A stretch of DNA of 64,000 nt from Ruminococcus flavefaciens (GCA_902777125.1 CACYSQ010000005.1:1-64000); one strand, 5' to 3'. Positions 32,785 to 43,195 are shown, numbered from the stretch's first letter. The notes: generated from the sequence alone by a model not told the origin. Numbers and translations: made by a program.

Positions 32785-33648
32785 ATGAACAGAGATATTA
32801 GTATACTCATCGCCGGCGGGGATATGCGGCAGATATACTGTGCGCGGCGGCTCTCCGGCGATATGAAGATAGGACTTGCAGGCTTCGATGACGAATTCAT
32901 ACCTATGGATATGCTCGGCTCACGCGCTGATATTTCCGCTAAGGGCTGCTATGACTGCGCCGTACTTCCGGTAGTTCCTCTCAACGGCAGCGATATGCTC
33001 AGCACACCTTGCAGCAGGACCGGGCTCCGTCCGGAATACATCAGGGATATGCTGCGTCCGGGAGGACTTATCCTCGCGGGAAAGGCTGATGACCGTCTGC
33101 GGAGGCTTTTCCCGGAAAACGAGCTGCTCGAATATATGTCGAGGGAGGAGCTTTGCCTGAAAAACGCGGTGCCCACTGCGGAGGGAGCGGTTCAGGCGGC
33201 ACTCGAGGAGCTTCCGGTGACGCTGAATGGTATGCGAGTGCTCATTGTCGGCATGGGACGCATCGGAACGGCTCTTGCGGCTATACTCAAGGGCTTCGGT
33301 GCTGACATAACCGCCGCTGTCCGCAACGAAAGGGGAGCGGCAAAGGCACGGCTCGCCGGGATAAAGAGCGTTTACACGGACCATATCCGGGCGGAATACG
33401 GTCTCGTTTTCAACACAGTCCCCGGACTTGTCTTCGGCAGGGATAAGCTCGCGGAGTTCGGCAGCCGGACGCTATTCATCGACCTTGCCTCAAAGCCCGG
33501 AGGCATCGACTTCGAGGCGGCAAGGGAGCTCGGTATCAAGACCGTCTGGGCGCTTGGTCTGCCCGGAAGGACTGCTCCTGTTACTGCCGGTGAGATGATA
33601 GCGGAAACCGTCATTGAAATGCTTTCGGAAAGGAGCGATATTCCGTGA
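32785..33648 (+). CDS. dpaA: Dipicolinate synthase subunit A
   Basis: With DpaB it makes dipicolinic acid from dihydroxytetrahydrodipicolinate in the mother cell of sporulating bacteria (SpoVFA). Start at ATG 32785 (287 residues) follows GGAG at six bases. The earlier ATG at 32773 has a poor RBS. The N-terminus ISILIAGGDMRQIYCARRLS and the Rossmann loop VLIVGMGRIGTALAAILKGF match the family. LFIDLASKPGGIDFEAAREL and ALGLPGRTAPVTAGEMIAET are hallmark C-terminal segments. Confidence 0.95.
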   Translation: MNRDISILIAGGDMRQIYCARRLSGDMKIGLAGFDDEFIPMDMLGSRADISAKGCYDCAVLPVVPLNGSDMLSTPCSRTGLRPEYIRDMLRPGGLILAGKADDRLRRLFPENELLEYMSREELCLKNAVPTAEGAVQAALEELPVTLNGMRVLIVGMGRIGTALAAILKGFGADITAAVRNERGAAKARLAGIKSVYTDHIRAEYGLVFNTVPGLVFGRDKLAEFGSRTLFIDLASKPGGIDFEAARELGIKTVWALGLPGRTAPVTAGEMIAETVIEMLSERSDIP

Positions 33649-34241
33649 ATGAGATACTGAAAGGACTTCGCATAGGCTACGTCATGACCGGCTCGTTCTG
33701 CACTTTCAGCAGGAGCTTTGAACAGGCGGAGGCTCTCGCCGGGGCAGGTGCGGAGCTTATCCCCATAATGTCGGAGAACGCTTTCTCGACCGACACGCGC
33801 TTCGGAACAGCTCAGGAGAACCGCTCGCGTTTCGAGAAGATATGCGGCAGACCTGTCATTGCGACCATTGCCGACGCCGAACCGATAGGTCCCAAGTCGC
33901 TGACAGATATAATGGTAGTTGCACCCTGCACCTCCAACACCGCGGCTAAGCTTGCAGGCGGGATAACCGATACGGCAGCGTCAATGGCAGTGAAATCCCA
34001 CCTCCGCAGCGGAAAACCGGTGCTCCTCGCGATAGCCTCGAACGATTCACTGCTCGGCTCGGCTAAGAACATCGGGGAGCTCTTCAACCGCAAGAACTAC
34101 TATTTCGTGCCGATGCTCCAGGACGATATCGAGAAGAAGCCTGCCTCACTCGTTGCGGAATTCAGCATGATACCGCAGGCGATAGCTGCGGCGATGAACG
34201 GCGTACAGCTCCGTCCGATAATCTACCACAGGGATATGTAG
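33645..34241 (+). CDS. dpaB: Dipicolinate synthase subunit B
   Basis: The flavoprotein-fold partner of DpaA (SpoVFB), 198 residues. It starts with GTG overlapping the dpaA stop (GTGA). LRIGYVMTGSFCTFSRSFEQ, VVAPCTSNTAAKLAGGITDT and KPVLLAIASNDSLLGSAKNI are characteristic. The TAG stop is embedded in a downstream interspersed palindrome. Confidence 0.95.
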   Translation: MNEILKGLRIGYVMTGSFCTFSRSFEQAEALAGAGAELIPIMSENAFSTDTRFGTAQENRSRFEKICGRPVIATIADAEPIGPKSLTDIMVVAPCTSNTAAKLAGGITDTAASMAVKSHLRSGKPVLLAIASNDSLLGSAKNIGELFNRKNYYFVPMLQDDIEKKPASLVAEFSMIPQAIAAAMNGVQLRPIIYHRDM

Positions 34242-34313
34242 GGACGATATTATCCGCCCGGGAATTACGATGAAACAAACATGGACCGTTCTGCACGGAA
34301 CGGCGTCCCTGTG
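34238..34313. repeat. Interspersed palindromes after dpaB
   Basis: GTAGGGACGATATTATCCGC at 34238 onward ends CCCG at 34260. A second arm ACGGAACGGCGTCCCTGTG lies at 34295-34313. The first copy supplies the dpaB stop codon. It matches the cores at 46659 and 52571. Confidence 0.7.
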
Positions 34314-34330
34314 TTTCTTCCAAATTATTA

Positions 34331-34359
34331 TTGACAGAACAGCTCCGATATGGTATATT
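34331..34359 (+). promoter_or_regulatory. Predicted promoter of the membrane protein gene
   Basis: TTGACA and TATATT at 17-bp spacing, 37 bases upstream of the TTG start. Confidence 0.8.
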
Positions 34360-34395
34360 ATTAATACGGCAATATCTTAAAGGAGTTGGGAAAAA

Positions 34396-35088
34396 TTGAA
34401 TACTACTGCATCAGGCATCACTGAAGCCGAGATAATCCCGGAGGCTTCGCCTTATGAGACCGGTAAGCCGACCTATCCGAAGCTTTTCTGGCTCTTCATG
34501 ATAGCGAGCATCGCCGGTGTTATCATCGAGGGAGTGTGGTACTATTTCCAGCATGACCGCTGGGAGACCCACGTTGTTTCCGTATGGGGCCCCTTCTGCA
34601 TAATCTACGGTTTCGGTGCTTCCGGCTGCTATGCGGCGAATTATTACCTCCGCGGCAAAAATATCCTCATAAAGTTTCTTGTTTACGCCCTCGTCGGCGA
34701 CGGCGTCGAGCTCGTCTGCGGACTCGTCCTGCGGTACACGCTGAATATGAAGGCTTGGGACTACACCGGCTATCCGCTGAACTTCATGGGGCTCATCTGC
34801 ATAAAAATGACAATAATATGGGGAATTGCAGGGCTTGCGTTCGGCTTCCTCACACCTCTTGTGGACTGCGGTCTTGCGTGGCTGACCGGTAAATTCTGGG
34901 ACACCGCCTGTCTCGTGCTTACGGTCTTTATGATAGTCAACTTCACCCTCACAGGCATCTGCCTTGCAAGGTGGGCTTCACGCCATAAGGGTCACGCACC
35001 TGCAAACAGCTTCACTAAGTGGATAGACGATACCTACGACGACGAATACATGGACAAACGCTTCTGCGAATGGCATTTCCGGGACTAA
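34396..35088 (+). CDS. Putative ABC-transporter-type membrane protein (PF06541-like)
   Basis: A 230-residue membrane protein with five or six hydrophobic segments between about residues 27 and 200. SIAGVIIEGVWYYF, VSVWGPFCIIYGFGASGCYA and AWDYTGYPLNFMGLICIKMT fit the family annotated as putative ABC transporter type IV (CmpB-like). It starts with TTG at 34396, ten bases after AAAGGAG. No ATPase partner is nearby, so a transport role is uncertain. Confidence 0.78.
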   Translation: MNTTASGITEAEIIPEASPYETGKPTYPKLFWLFMIASIAGVIIEGVWYYFQHDRWETHVVSVWGPFCIIYGFGASGCYAANYYLRGKNILIKFLVYALVGDGVELVCGLVLRYTLNMKAWDYTGYPLNFMGLICIKMTIIWGIAGLAFGFLTPLVDCGLAWLTGKFWDTACLVLTVFMIVNFTLTGICLARWASRHKGHAPANSFTKWIDDTYDDEYMDKRFCEWHFRD

Positions 35089-35091
35089 TAC

Positions 35092-35120
35092 AAAAGGCAC
35101 ACCTTCGGGTGTGCCTTTTT
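35092..35120 (+). terminator. GGCACACC terminator
   Basis: Stem AAAAGGCACACC / GGTGTGCCTTTT with TTCG loop and a T run. Confidence 0.93.
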
Positions 35121-35137
35121 AATTGAGAATGGAGAAT

Positions 35138-35340
35138 GTAGGGGCGCATTCCGTGCGCCCGCGCCGTTCGTATTTATTTCCGGCAGGATATTCGGTAACC
35201 CCTCGGGCGCCGGGACGGAGCCCCTACCAATGGGTTCAGGTTTGCCGCATCGAAAGGCAAGGAACGCCGAGGGCGGCGTTCCCTACAATCGGTTCATCAT
35301 CGTTATTACAGACTCCCGGGCGCACGGAATGCGCCCCTAC
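35138..35340. repeat. Four interspersed palindromes in the gap before groEL
   Basis: Copies lie at 35138-35161 (GTAGGGGCGCATTCCGTGCG, ending CCCG), 35204-35227, 35261-35286 and 35317-35340. The last is the mirror image of the first and ends GCGCCCCTAC. The 513-base gap 35089-35601 contains no supported gene. Confidence 0.75.
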
Positions 35341-35409
35341 CAACGAAGGCGAACCCGAATGGATTCGCCTTTGTTTTTGTTATTATTCACGCTGCATTTA
35401 TCTCCCGTA

Positions 35410-35581
35410 TGCGAAAGCAGACTTTCCTTTTGTAAGGAGTGAGCGAGCTTGCGAACGGCATCGTGGAGGGCGCAGCCTTCGGCTTATAAAAAGCAAGTTT
35501 ACGTTCAGCGTGAACTGCCGTGTGCGAAAGCAGGCTTCACAGTCTGCAATAACAGAGCGAGTTTACGAGCGGCAGCGTGGA
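35410..35581 (+). repeat. Imperfect 58-base direct repeat
   Basis: Copy 1 (35410-35467) and copy 2 (35523-35581) share TGCGAAAGCAG at the start and GAGCGAG..T.CGA.CGGCA.CGTGGA at the end. No ORF with a usable RBS is seen across them. Confidence 0.55.
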
Positions 35582-35601
35582 AGCCAGCGGGGGCTCCCCG
35601 C

Positions 35602-37242
<1,641 letters not shown>

Positions 37243-37258
37243 TCAATGAATCATTATT

Positions 37259-37328
37259 GCAGGGGCGAGTTCCGCTCGCCCGCAAAAAAATATTGTGTTC
37301 ATCACGGGCGCACGGAATGCGCCCCTAC
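37259..37328. repeat. Mirrored palindrome pair between groES and groEL
   Basis: GCAGGGGCGAGTTCCGCTCG with CCCG (37259-37282) and, inverted, CGGGCGCACGGAATGCGCCC with CTAC (37305-37328). Because groES and groEL are normally co-transcribed, both hairpins would be in the mRNA. Confidence 0.8.
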
Positions 37329-37334
37329 AGTGTC

Positions 37335-37670
<336 letters not shown>

Positions 37671-37674
37671 AGTA

Positions 37675-37702
37675 TATTTTACCACCTTTTTATAATAAAT
37701 CA
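37675..37702 (-). promoter_or_regulatory. Predicted SigA promoter of groESL
   Basis: Minus-strand TTGATT and TAAAAT with 16-bp spacing. The CIRCE element starts right after the -10, as expected for HrcA repression. Confidence 0.75.
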
Positions 37703-37804
37703 AGGGTTTTCTCAAAGGTTTCACAATTTTTGGAATTTTGCACTATTTGTTGAAAACATTGTTGAAAATCATTTCACTTATACTGTCGGAATGTACAAAA
37801 CGAA

Positions 37805-37829
37805 GACGGCTGCTTATTCAGCAGCCGTC
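37805..37829 (-). terminator. Terminator of the CAP-dockerin gene
   Basis: Stem GACGGCTGCT / AGCAGCCGTC with a five-base loop, followed on the minus strand by TTCGTTTTG. Confidence 0.8.
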
Positions 37830-37869
37830 CTTGCAATGAACACACCTATATATTCCTTTTTATTATTCA

Positions 37870-38664
37870 CTACAGTATATCCTGCGGACGTACCGGCAAG
37901 GTCTTGTATTTGCCGATCAGGTACTTTTTCAGCACAACGGCGTCAGATATCGTTATCTCGCCGTCCTCAAAAATGTCCGCGCTTTCGAGCTGGAGCTCAT
38001 TGAAATATATCTTCTTGTTCGGGTCCTTCTTGTATATCACATATCTTGCAAGGAGGATATAGTCGAAGCTGTTGAGGACACCGTCGCCTGTGAGGTCGCC
38101 GACGCTCTGGGGGACTATCCTGTTCCATGCTGGCATATAGGCTCCCGCGAGCTCTTTGTTGCAGTCGATGAAAAGCTGTGTCCAGTACCATTTCCACTCG
38201 CTGTTCTCATCGTAGGTCACGCCGATGCCGATGTAGTCCATATCGGGATCGAGTATTGCGGACCAGTGCGGGGGAGACTCCTTCCACTGCTGGAAGGTCT
38301 CCTCGGGAGTGGAATAACCCGCTGCGATATTCTCGGAGATATAGGAAAACGGGACAAGCTCCTTGGAAACGACCGTGCTGAACTTTGTGCCGTCGGGACG
38401 GTCGTGGTCCCACTTCTCGATAAGCTCACGCGCACGGACATTCGCGCAGTCATTGAGGTAGGTCAGGACGCGGAGAGGTTTAAGACCTTCTTCTTCACGC
38501 GCCTGATTTACGAGGAAGCCGATGCGGTCGGCGTACTCTGCGAACTGGTACTGTGCGTTATCGCCGGAGGAAGTGAGCGGCGTTATCATCATGCAGCTGA
38601 AAGCTATGACGGCAGATAAAAAAGCAGACAGCATTCTTTTGCCGAGACCGACAGCCTTATTCAT
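37870..38664 (-). CDS. Secreted CAP (SCP/PR-1) domain protein with C-terminal dockerin
   Basis: A 264-residue exported protein. Start at 38664 (MNKAVGLGKRMLSAFLSAVI) follows GGGGAGG by eight bases. A signal peptide of about 30 residues comes first. The CAP domain (about 45-175) has FLVNQAREEEGLKPLRVLTY, WDHDRPDG, SENIAAGY and PPHWSAILDPDMDYIGIGV, with the usual His/Glu site. A type I dockerin ends the protein (about 190-262: GDLTGDGVLNSFDYILLARY; DIFEDGEITISDAVVLKKYL). It is probably cellulosome-attached. The role of bacterial CAP proteins is unsettled. Confidence 0.92.
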   Translation of the reverse strand: MNKAVGLGKRMLSAFLSAVIAFSCMMITPLTSSGDNAQYQFAEYADRIGFLVNQAREEEGLKPLRVLTYLNDCANVRARELIEKWDHDRPDGTKFSTVVSKELVPFSYISENIAAGYSTPEETFQQWKESPPHWSAILDPDMDYIGIGVTYDENSEWKWYWTQLFIDCNKELAGAYMPAWNRIVPQSVGDLTGDGVLNSFDYILLARYVIYKKDPNKKIYFNELQLESADIFEDGEITISDAVVLKKYLIGKYKTLPVRPQDIL

Positions 38665-38753
38665 ACAAAACGCCTCCCCTCTCCGGATAATCACAGAGAA
38701 AATATACTATTCGGAAAGCAATGGTCACACCACTGCTCCGGCAAAACCTCTCT

Positions 38754-38781
38754 ATAATAATTCTATCACGGTTTTCACCAA
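38754..38781 (-). promoter_or_regulatory. Possible promoter of the CAP-dockerin gene
   Basis: Minus-strand TTGGTG and TATTAT at 16-bp spacing, about 90 bases before the start codon. The match is modest. Confidence 0.45.
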
Positions 38782-38907
38782 AACGGAAGAGGGGGAACGC
38801 TCATTTGTAGGAAATGTCAATAAAATTCTCCGATTTGTACAAAGCTTTTCTATACTATCGGTAATATCTTCTGCCCGTTATCCGGAACGGTCCATTCTCG
38901 GACCGTT

Positions 38908-39330
38908 TCAGTTGTCATTTGCAAAGGCGGCAATGCTTCCGTAGTACCTGTCGGCTGCCTTGAGAACGATGTCGATGAGGTCGATCACCTGCGGAGCTTT
39001 GGGTTCGGTGCGGACGAATGCGCTGTAGCCGACGGTTATCTCGCCGGTCTGGTCAATGAACATCTTGCAGCCGAAAACAGAAGGGTCGGCATTGAATTCG
39101 TTGATGCGGAGAAGAAGGTCGGGTCCCACAACGCTGAACTTGACCATACGGCTCGCCATTATCAGGACTGTCTCTGTCTCCTCGCTGAAATTCACATAAA
39201 ATGTCGCGGCAGCTTCATAGCTCGGGAGCTTCAGCGAGAACCAGATAACGTTCTCGTTTTCCTCCGGCAAGAGGACCTCTATGTCCTGACTTCTGAGAAA
39301 TTCTGCCAACATATTTATAGTATCGTTCAT
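38908..39330 (-). CDS. YbjN-domain protein
   Basis: A 140-residue cytoplasmic protein with no signal or membrane segment. The layout (helical MLAEFLRSQDIEVLLPEENE, strands VIWFSLKLPSYEAAATFYVN and MASRMVKF, then LLLRINEFNADPSVFGCKMF) fits the YbjN/type III chaperone-like fold. Function is unknown. A hairpin AACGGTCC/GGACCGTT (38886-38907) touches its stop, without a T run. Confidence 0.72.
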   Translation of the reverse strand: MNDTINMLAEFLRSQDIEVLLPEENENVIWFSLKLPSYEAAATFYVNFSEETETVLIMASRMVKFSVVGPDLLLRINEFNADPSVFGCKMFIDQTGEITVGYSAFVRTEPKAPQVIDLIDIVLKAADRYYGSIAAFANDN

Positions 39331-39369
39331 AATTTTCCCTCCGTGAAACTGGATTTTTTGTGTAAAATC

Positions 39370-39398
39370 ATTATATCATAAGCCGGCGTTTTTGTCAA
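39370..39398 (-). promoter_or_regulatory. Predicted SigA promoter of the YbjN-domain gene
   Basis: Minus-strand TTGACA and TATAAT with 17-bp spacing, 40 bases from the ATG. Confidence 0.85.
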
Positions 39399-39513
39399 CT
39401 CCGTAAGCGCCGAAAGCTTGTCCGCGTTCTGAGCGCTGCTTTGCCGGCAAGCCGGGACGGAGGGCTCATATTATTTATATATAGGTAAAAGATTAAAATA
39501 ACACCGTTTTCTC

Positions 39514-39542
39514 TTGCATTATTACGGCTTTTGTAGTAAAAT
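39514..39542 (+). promoter_or_regulatory. Predicted promoter of the glycosyltransferase gene
   Basis: TTGCAT and TAAAAT with 17-bp spacing, about 60 bases upstream of the GTG start. Confidence 0.7.
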
Positions 39543-39603
39543 TAATAGTGTATTGGCAGAAGTTCAGGATCGCCGGTACTATATGTGTTTTAGGAGGATT
39601 TCA

Positions 39604-40611
39604 GTGAAGCTCGTTTCAGTTGTTGTGCCGTGCTATAATGAGCAGGAGGTACTGCCGATGTTCTACGACGAGATAACCAAGGTCACCGATCAGATGGCTA
39701 AGGATCATCCCGAACTGACATTCGAATATCTCTTCATCAACGACGGCTCAAAGGACAATACCCTCGAGATACTGCGCTCTCTCGCCCTCAAGGACGAAAG
39801 AGTGAGATATATTTCGTTTTCAAGAAATTTCGGAAAGGAATCCGGTATGTATGCCGGTCTGGAAAACGCCAAGGGCGACTATGTCGTCGTTATGGACGCC
39901 GATCTCCAGCACCCTCCCGCTTTCCTCCCCGAAATGTACAGCTACGTCAAGGACGGCGAGTACGACTGCGCTACAACGCGCCGCGTCAGCCGCAAGGGCG
40001 AATCCAAGATACGCTCATGGTTCGCAAGAAAATTCTACAAGATAATGAACAAGATCTCCCAGACCGAAATAGTGGACGGCGCTCAGGACTTCCGCTTCAT
40101 GAGCCGTCAGATGGTCGATGCGATACTCGATATGACCGAGTATAACCGCTTCTCCAAGGGCATTTTCAGCTGGGTAGGCTTCAATACAAGATACATCGAG
40201 TATGAGAATGTCGAGAGACCTGCCGGCACCTCCTCTTGGTCGTTCTGGGGACTCTTCAAATACTCCCTCGAGGGCATCATGGCTTTCTCGACTGCCCCCC
40301 TCGTGATATCCTCGCTGCTCGGTATACTGAGCTGCTTTACGGCGTTCATACTCATGATAATCACCGTCGTCAAGACCATTGCGTTCGGTGAGGACGTTGC
40401 CGGCTATCCTACGATAGTCTGCATAATCTTCCTCCTGAGCGGTCTTCAGCTCCTCTGCACCGGTATCCTCGGTCAGTACCTCTCGAAGACCTACCTCGAG
40501 ACCAAGCACCGTCCGATATATATTTCCAAGGAGACCGCCGAGAGCTACCGCGAAAAAAACGGCAAGCCCTCCGCTGAGAAGGCTCCCGATGAGGCGGACG
40601 AGAACAAATAA
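39604..40611 (+). CDS. Family 2 glycosyltransferase, membrane-bound (GtrB/DPM1-like)
   Basis: Probably transfers a sugar from a nucleotide donor to a polyprenyl phosphate. GTG 39604 is used because AGGAGG lies six bases upstream; the longer ORF upstream lacks similarity. The 335 residues start VKLVSVVVPCYNEQEVLPMF, with GT-A motifs INDGSKDNTLEILRSLA and MDADLQHPPAFLPEM (DxD). EIVDGAQDFRFMSRQMVDAI follows, and two C-terminal membrane helices lie at about 230-300. The acidic/basic tail is cytoplasmic. Confidence 0.93.
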   Translation: MKLVSVVVPCYNEQEVLPMFYDEITKVTDQMAKDHPELTFEYLFINDGSKDNTLEILRSLALKDERVRYISFSRNFGKESGMYAGLENAKGDYVVVMDADLQHPPAFLPEMYSYVKDGEYDCATTRRVSRKGESKIRSWFARKFYKIMNKISQTEIVDGAQDFRFMSRQMVDAILDMTEYNRFSKGIFSWVGFNTRYIEYENVERPAGTSSWSFWGLFKYSLEGIMAFSTAPLVISSLLGILSCFTAFILMIITVVKTIAFGEDVAGYPTIVCIIFLLSGLQLLCTGILGQYLSKTYLETKHRPIYISKETAESYREKNGKPSAEKAPDEADENK

Positions 40612-40629
40612 CCCGGAGGTGCTGCTCCC

Positions 40630-41778
40630 TTGAACAAGCATATGAGACTTGTGGCGTCCCTGCTGTTTGTCGTGGTCATACTCCTTGCGATCGCGATAAC
40701 AAGGTTCTACTCGGATACGAGCAAGAATACCTCCCGGAGCTCGGCTCAGACCGATATCGAGCGCAGGCTCGGCTCCGACGCGGCAGGCAACCGCATCTTC
40801 GAGGACAGCGCCGGTAACTACGGCGTCATTGACTCCGACGACCGCGTGATAGTTCCCGCTGAATGGCTCGACCTAAGCTTCGCCGGCGAGGGAAGATGTA
40901 TCGCCGCAAAGCGTATCAGCGGCAAGGTCATGAAGGGCTGCGTTGACTATGAGGGCAATATCGCTGTACCGTTCATCTACCGCAGCATCACTCCCTTCAA
41001 GGGCGGAAAGCAGATGCTTTATATAGCCGAATCCGGTATAGACAGCTCCTTCGTGGTCTACGGTCAGGACTTCTCTCCGCTTTTCAGAAGATCGTGGTCC
41101 TCAGTAAGGACTGCCGGCAATACCGTTACGATGAAGGGCGATGAGGGTACATACACCTATGAGGTCCACGGTGAAGGCTTCCGGCTCGCTGAGGCTGAGC
41201 TGACCTGCCGCGCACTCGGCTGTGAATGCACCTTCATGGTGAAAAGTCCGCTCCTCCTCGAAAGGCTCGATCCGGAAATGCTCCGCTGTATCGTGACCGC
41301 TGCCGGAAAGTACCTCGAATTCGCCTACACCGGCGACGGAAGCTTCATCTCGGACGTAAGGACCGGCGGAAAGCCTGCCCTCACCAAGCTTTTCCCCGAG
41401 GACAAGCGCATACTCGAAAAAAAACTGCTCGGCATAAAGGAGATATACCTTTACTCGTCCGGCTCGGATAACGGCGTTCCGCTGTTTTCAGTGTCCGTTT
41501 CGGCTGAGACCGAGCTGAAATATACTGCGGAGGGCTTTGATGCTCCCCAGACAATGAAGAGCAATTACCGCGCATTCATAAGGTTCAGCGGCAAGTCCGC
41601 CACGGACCTCGCGGCTTATTCCGGAAGCTTTGAGCTCTCAGAGCCGGAATATCCCCAGCTCACACCGCCTGAAAAAAAGGAAGTCCCGGACGGTCAGAAC
41701 GTCACCGAACCGACAGAGGCTCCCGCAGACCAGCCCGCTGAGGAAGGCGGGAACGGCGGAAATGAAGATTATCTATAA
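40630..41778 (+). CDS. Membrane-anchored protein with WG-like repeats
   Basis: A 382-residue protein. TTG 40630 follows GGAGG at ten bases. One N-terminal membrane anchor (RLVASLLFVVVILLAIAITR) precedes a WG-repeat-like stretch (NYGVIDSDDRVIVPAEWLDL; GCVDYEGNIAVPFIYRSITP). A beta-rich middle and a Pro/Glu/Asn-rich tail follow (PTEAPADQPAEEGGNGGNED). It follows the glycosyltransferase by 18 bases, suggesting a shared envelope role. Function is unknown. Confidence 0.7.
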   Translation: MNKHMRLVASLLFVVVILLAIAITRFYSDTSKNTSRSSAQTDIERRLGSDAAGNRIFEDSAGNYGVIDSDDRVIVPAEWLDLSFAGEGRCIAAKRISGKVMKGCVDYEGNIAVPFIYRSITPFKGGKQMLYIAESGIDSSFVVYGQDFSPLFRRSWSSVRTAGNTVTMKGDEGTYTYEVHGEGFRLAEAELTCRALGCECTFMVKSPLLLERLDPEMLRCIVTAAGKYLEFAYTGDGSFISDVRTGGKPALTKLFPEDKRILEKKLLGIKEIYLYSSGSDNGVPLFSVSVSAETELKYTAEGFDAPQTMKSNYRAFIRFSGKSATDLAAYSGSFELSEPEYPQLTPPEKKEVPDGQNVTEPTEAPADQPAEEGGNGGNEDYL

Positions 41779-41827
41779 AAAATAACCCCCGGTTTTAAAT
41801 CAGACAGGCTGAAAAGGAGAATAGAAA

Positions 41828-42328
41828 ATGGCTAAGAAAGTTGCAGTTATCATGGGAAGCGACAGTGACTTCCCGGTAGTAAAGTCGGCTCTCACAGAGC
41901 TGAAAAAGTACGGCGTTGAGTTCGAGTGCCGCGTTATGAGCGCTCACAGAACTCCCGCAGAGGCGGCTGAGTTCGCTTCAAACGCAAGAGCAAACGGCTT
42001 CGGTGCTATTATCTGTGCGGCAGGCATGGCTGCTCACCTCGCAGGTGTAGTTGCCGGACATACAACGCTTCCGGTCATCGGCATTCCGATGAAGTCGAAG
42101 GCTCTCGAGGGCGTTGACGCTCTCCTCGCAACAGTTATGATGCCTCCCGGAGTACCGGTCGCAACAGTCGGCATCGACGGCGCTAAGAATGCCGCAGTTC
42201 TCGCAGTACAGATGCTCGCCGTTTCGGACGAGGCTCTCGCTGAGAAGCTCGCCGCTGAGAAGAAGGCTATGGCTGACGGCGTTATCGCCAAGGACAAGGC
42301 GCTTCAGGAACAGATCGCGGCGCTCTGA
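41828..42328 (+). CDS. purE: N5-carboxyaminoimidazole ribonucleotide mutase
   Basis: A purine synthesis enzyme converting N5-CAIR to CAIR (class I PurE). The 166 residues contain [34 protein letters not shown] and [20 protein letters not shown]. It begins the purine cluster. The stop overlaps the next ATG by one base. Confidence 0.98.
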   Translation: MAKKVAVIMGSDSDFPVVKSALTELKKYGVEFECRVMSAHRTPAEAAEFASNARANGFGAIICAAGMAAHLAGVVAGHTTLPVIGIPMKSKALEGVDALLATVMMPPGVPVATVGIDGAKNAAVLAVQMLAVSDEALAEKLAAEKKAMADGVIAKDKALQEQIAAL

Positions 42329-42981
42329 TGAAGGACTACAGATACCTTTTCTTCGATCTCGACGGCACTCTCACCGATTCACGTGAGGGCATAATAAACT
42401 GCCTCGTTTACGCACTGGAGGAAATGGGCTTTGAGGTCCCGGAGGACAAGGAAAAGTTCCTCGGTCCCTCGCTGTACCAGTCCTTTTCCGAATTCTGCGG
42501 CATGGACGATGAACAGGTCGAAAGGGCTGTGAAGATATTCCGCGGAAGATATTCCGATACGGGTCTCTTCGAGAACCGCGTATATGACGGTATAGAGCCT
42601 ATGCTCGGACGTCTGAGGGATTCCGGGAGGGAGCTCTTCGTGGCGACCAGCAAGCCGGAGCCTTTCGCTGTGAAGATACTGGAAAAATTCGGCCTCGCAC
42701 ATTACTTCCGCTTCATTGGCGGAGCCAACATAAACGGCACCCGCAACCGTAAGCAGGAGGTCATTGAGTATGTCCTCGTCGAGGCAGGTATTTCCGGCAG
42801 GGAACAGGTCCTCATGATAGGCGACCGCTGTCAGGACGTTAACGGCGCACGGGAGGCAGGAATAAAGTGTATGGGCGTACTCTGGGGCTACGGCTCAGAG
42901 GACGAGCTGTCACAGGCTGGTGCAGACTACTTCGCAGAAACGCCGCAGATGCTCACTGATATGCTCATCGGAAAGGAATGA
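42328..42981 (+). CDS. HAD-superfamily hydrolase (phosphoglycolate-phosphatase-like)
   Basis: A 217-residue HAD phosphatase with motif I DLDGTLTDS, motif II in FVATSKPEP, Lys region NRKQEVIEYVL and motif III MIGDRCQDVNGAREAGIK. The cap domain type is the small helical C1 kind. Coupling to purE (TGATG overlap) suggests nucleotide or sugar-phosphate housekeeping. The substrate cannot be read from sequence. Confidence 0.9.
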   Translation: MKDYRYLFFDLDGTLTDSREGIINCLVYALEEMGFEVPEDKEKFLGPSLYQSFSEFCGMDDEQVERAVKIFRGRYSDTGLFENRVYDGIEPMLGRLRDSGRELFVATSKPEPFAVKILEKFGLAHYFRFIGGANINGTRNRKQEVIEYVLVEAGISGREQVLMIGDRCQDVNGAREAGIKCMGVLWGYGSEDELSQAGADYFAETPQMLTDMLIGKE

Positions 42982-42985
42982 TATT

Positions 42986-43195
42986 ATGTTTGGCAAGGAA
43001 AAGAAACCCAAAAGATTCAGGATAATTATGGAAGAAGGAATGGGCTTGGGCGCTGTAAGGATACTCGTTGATACCGAGACAGGCGTCAATTACCTCAATA
43101 CTTTAGGCGAGGGCAATTCAGGTCTCACACCGCTTCTGGACGAAAACGGCAAGATAGTCATCACACCCGTTTCTGAACTCGAAACCGAAAAATAA
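42986..43195 (+). CDS. Small DUF6440-like protein
   Basis: A 69-residue protein starting at ATG 42986, four bases after the HAD stop. FRIIMEEGMGLGAVRILVDT, then ETGVNYLNTLGEGNSGLTPL and LDENGKIVI, fits the compact DUF6440 family of unknown function. A longer frame upstream overlaps the HAD gene and is rejected. Confidence 0.78.
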   Translation: MFGKEKKPKRFRIIMEEGMGLGAVRILVDTETGVNYLNTLGEGNSGLTPLLDENGKIVITPVSELETEK

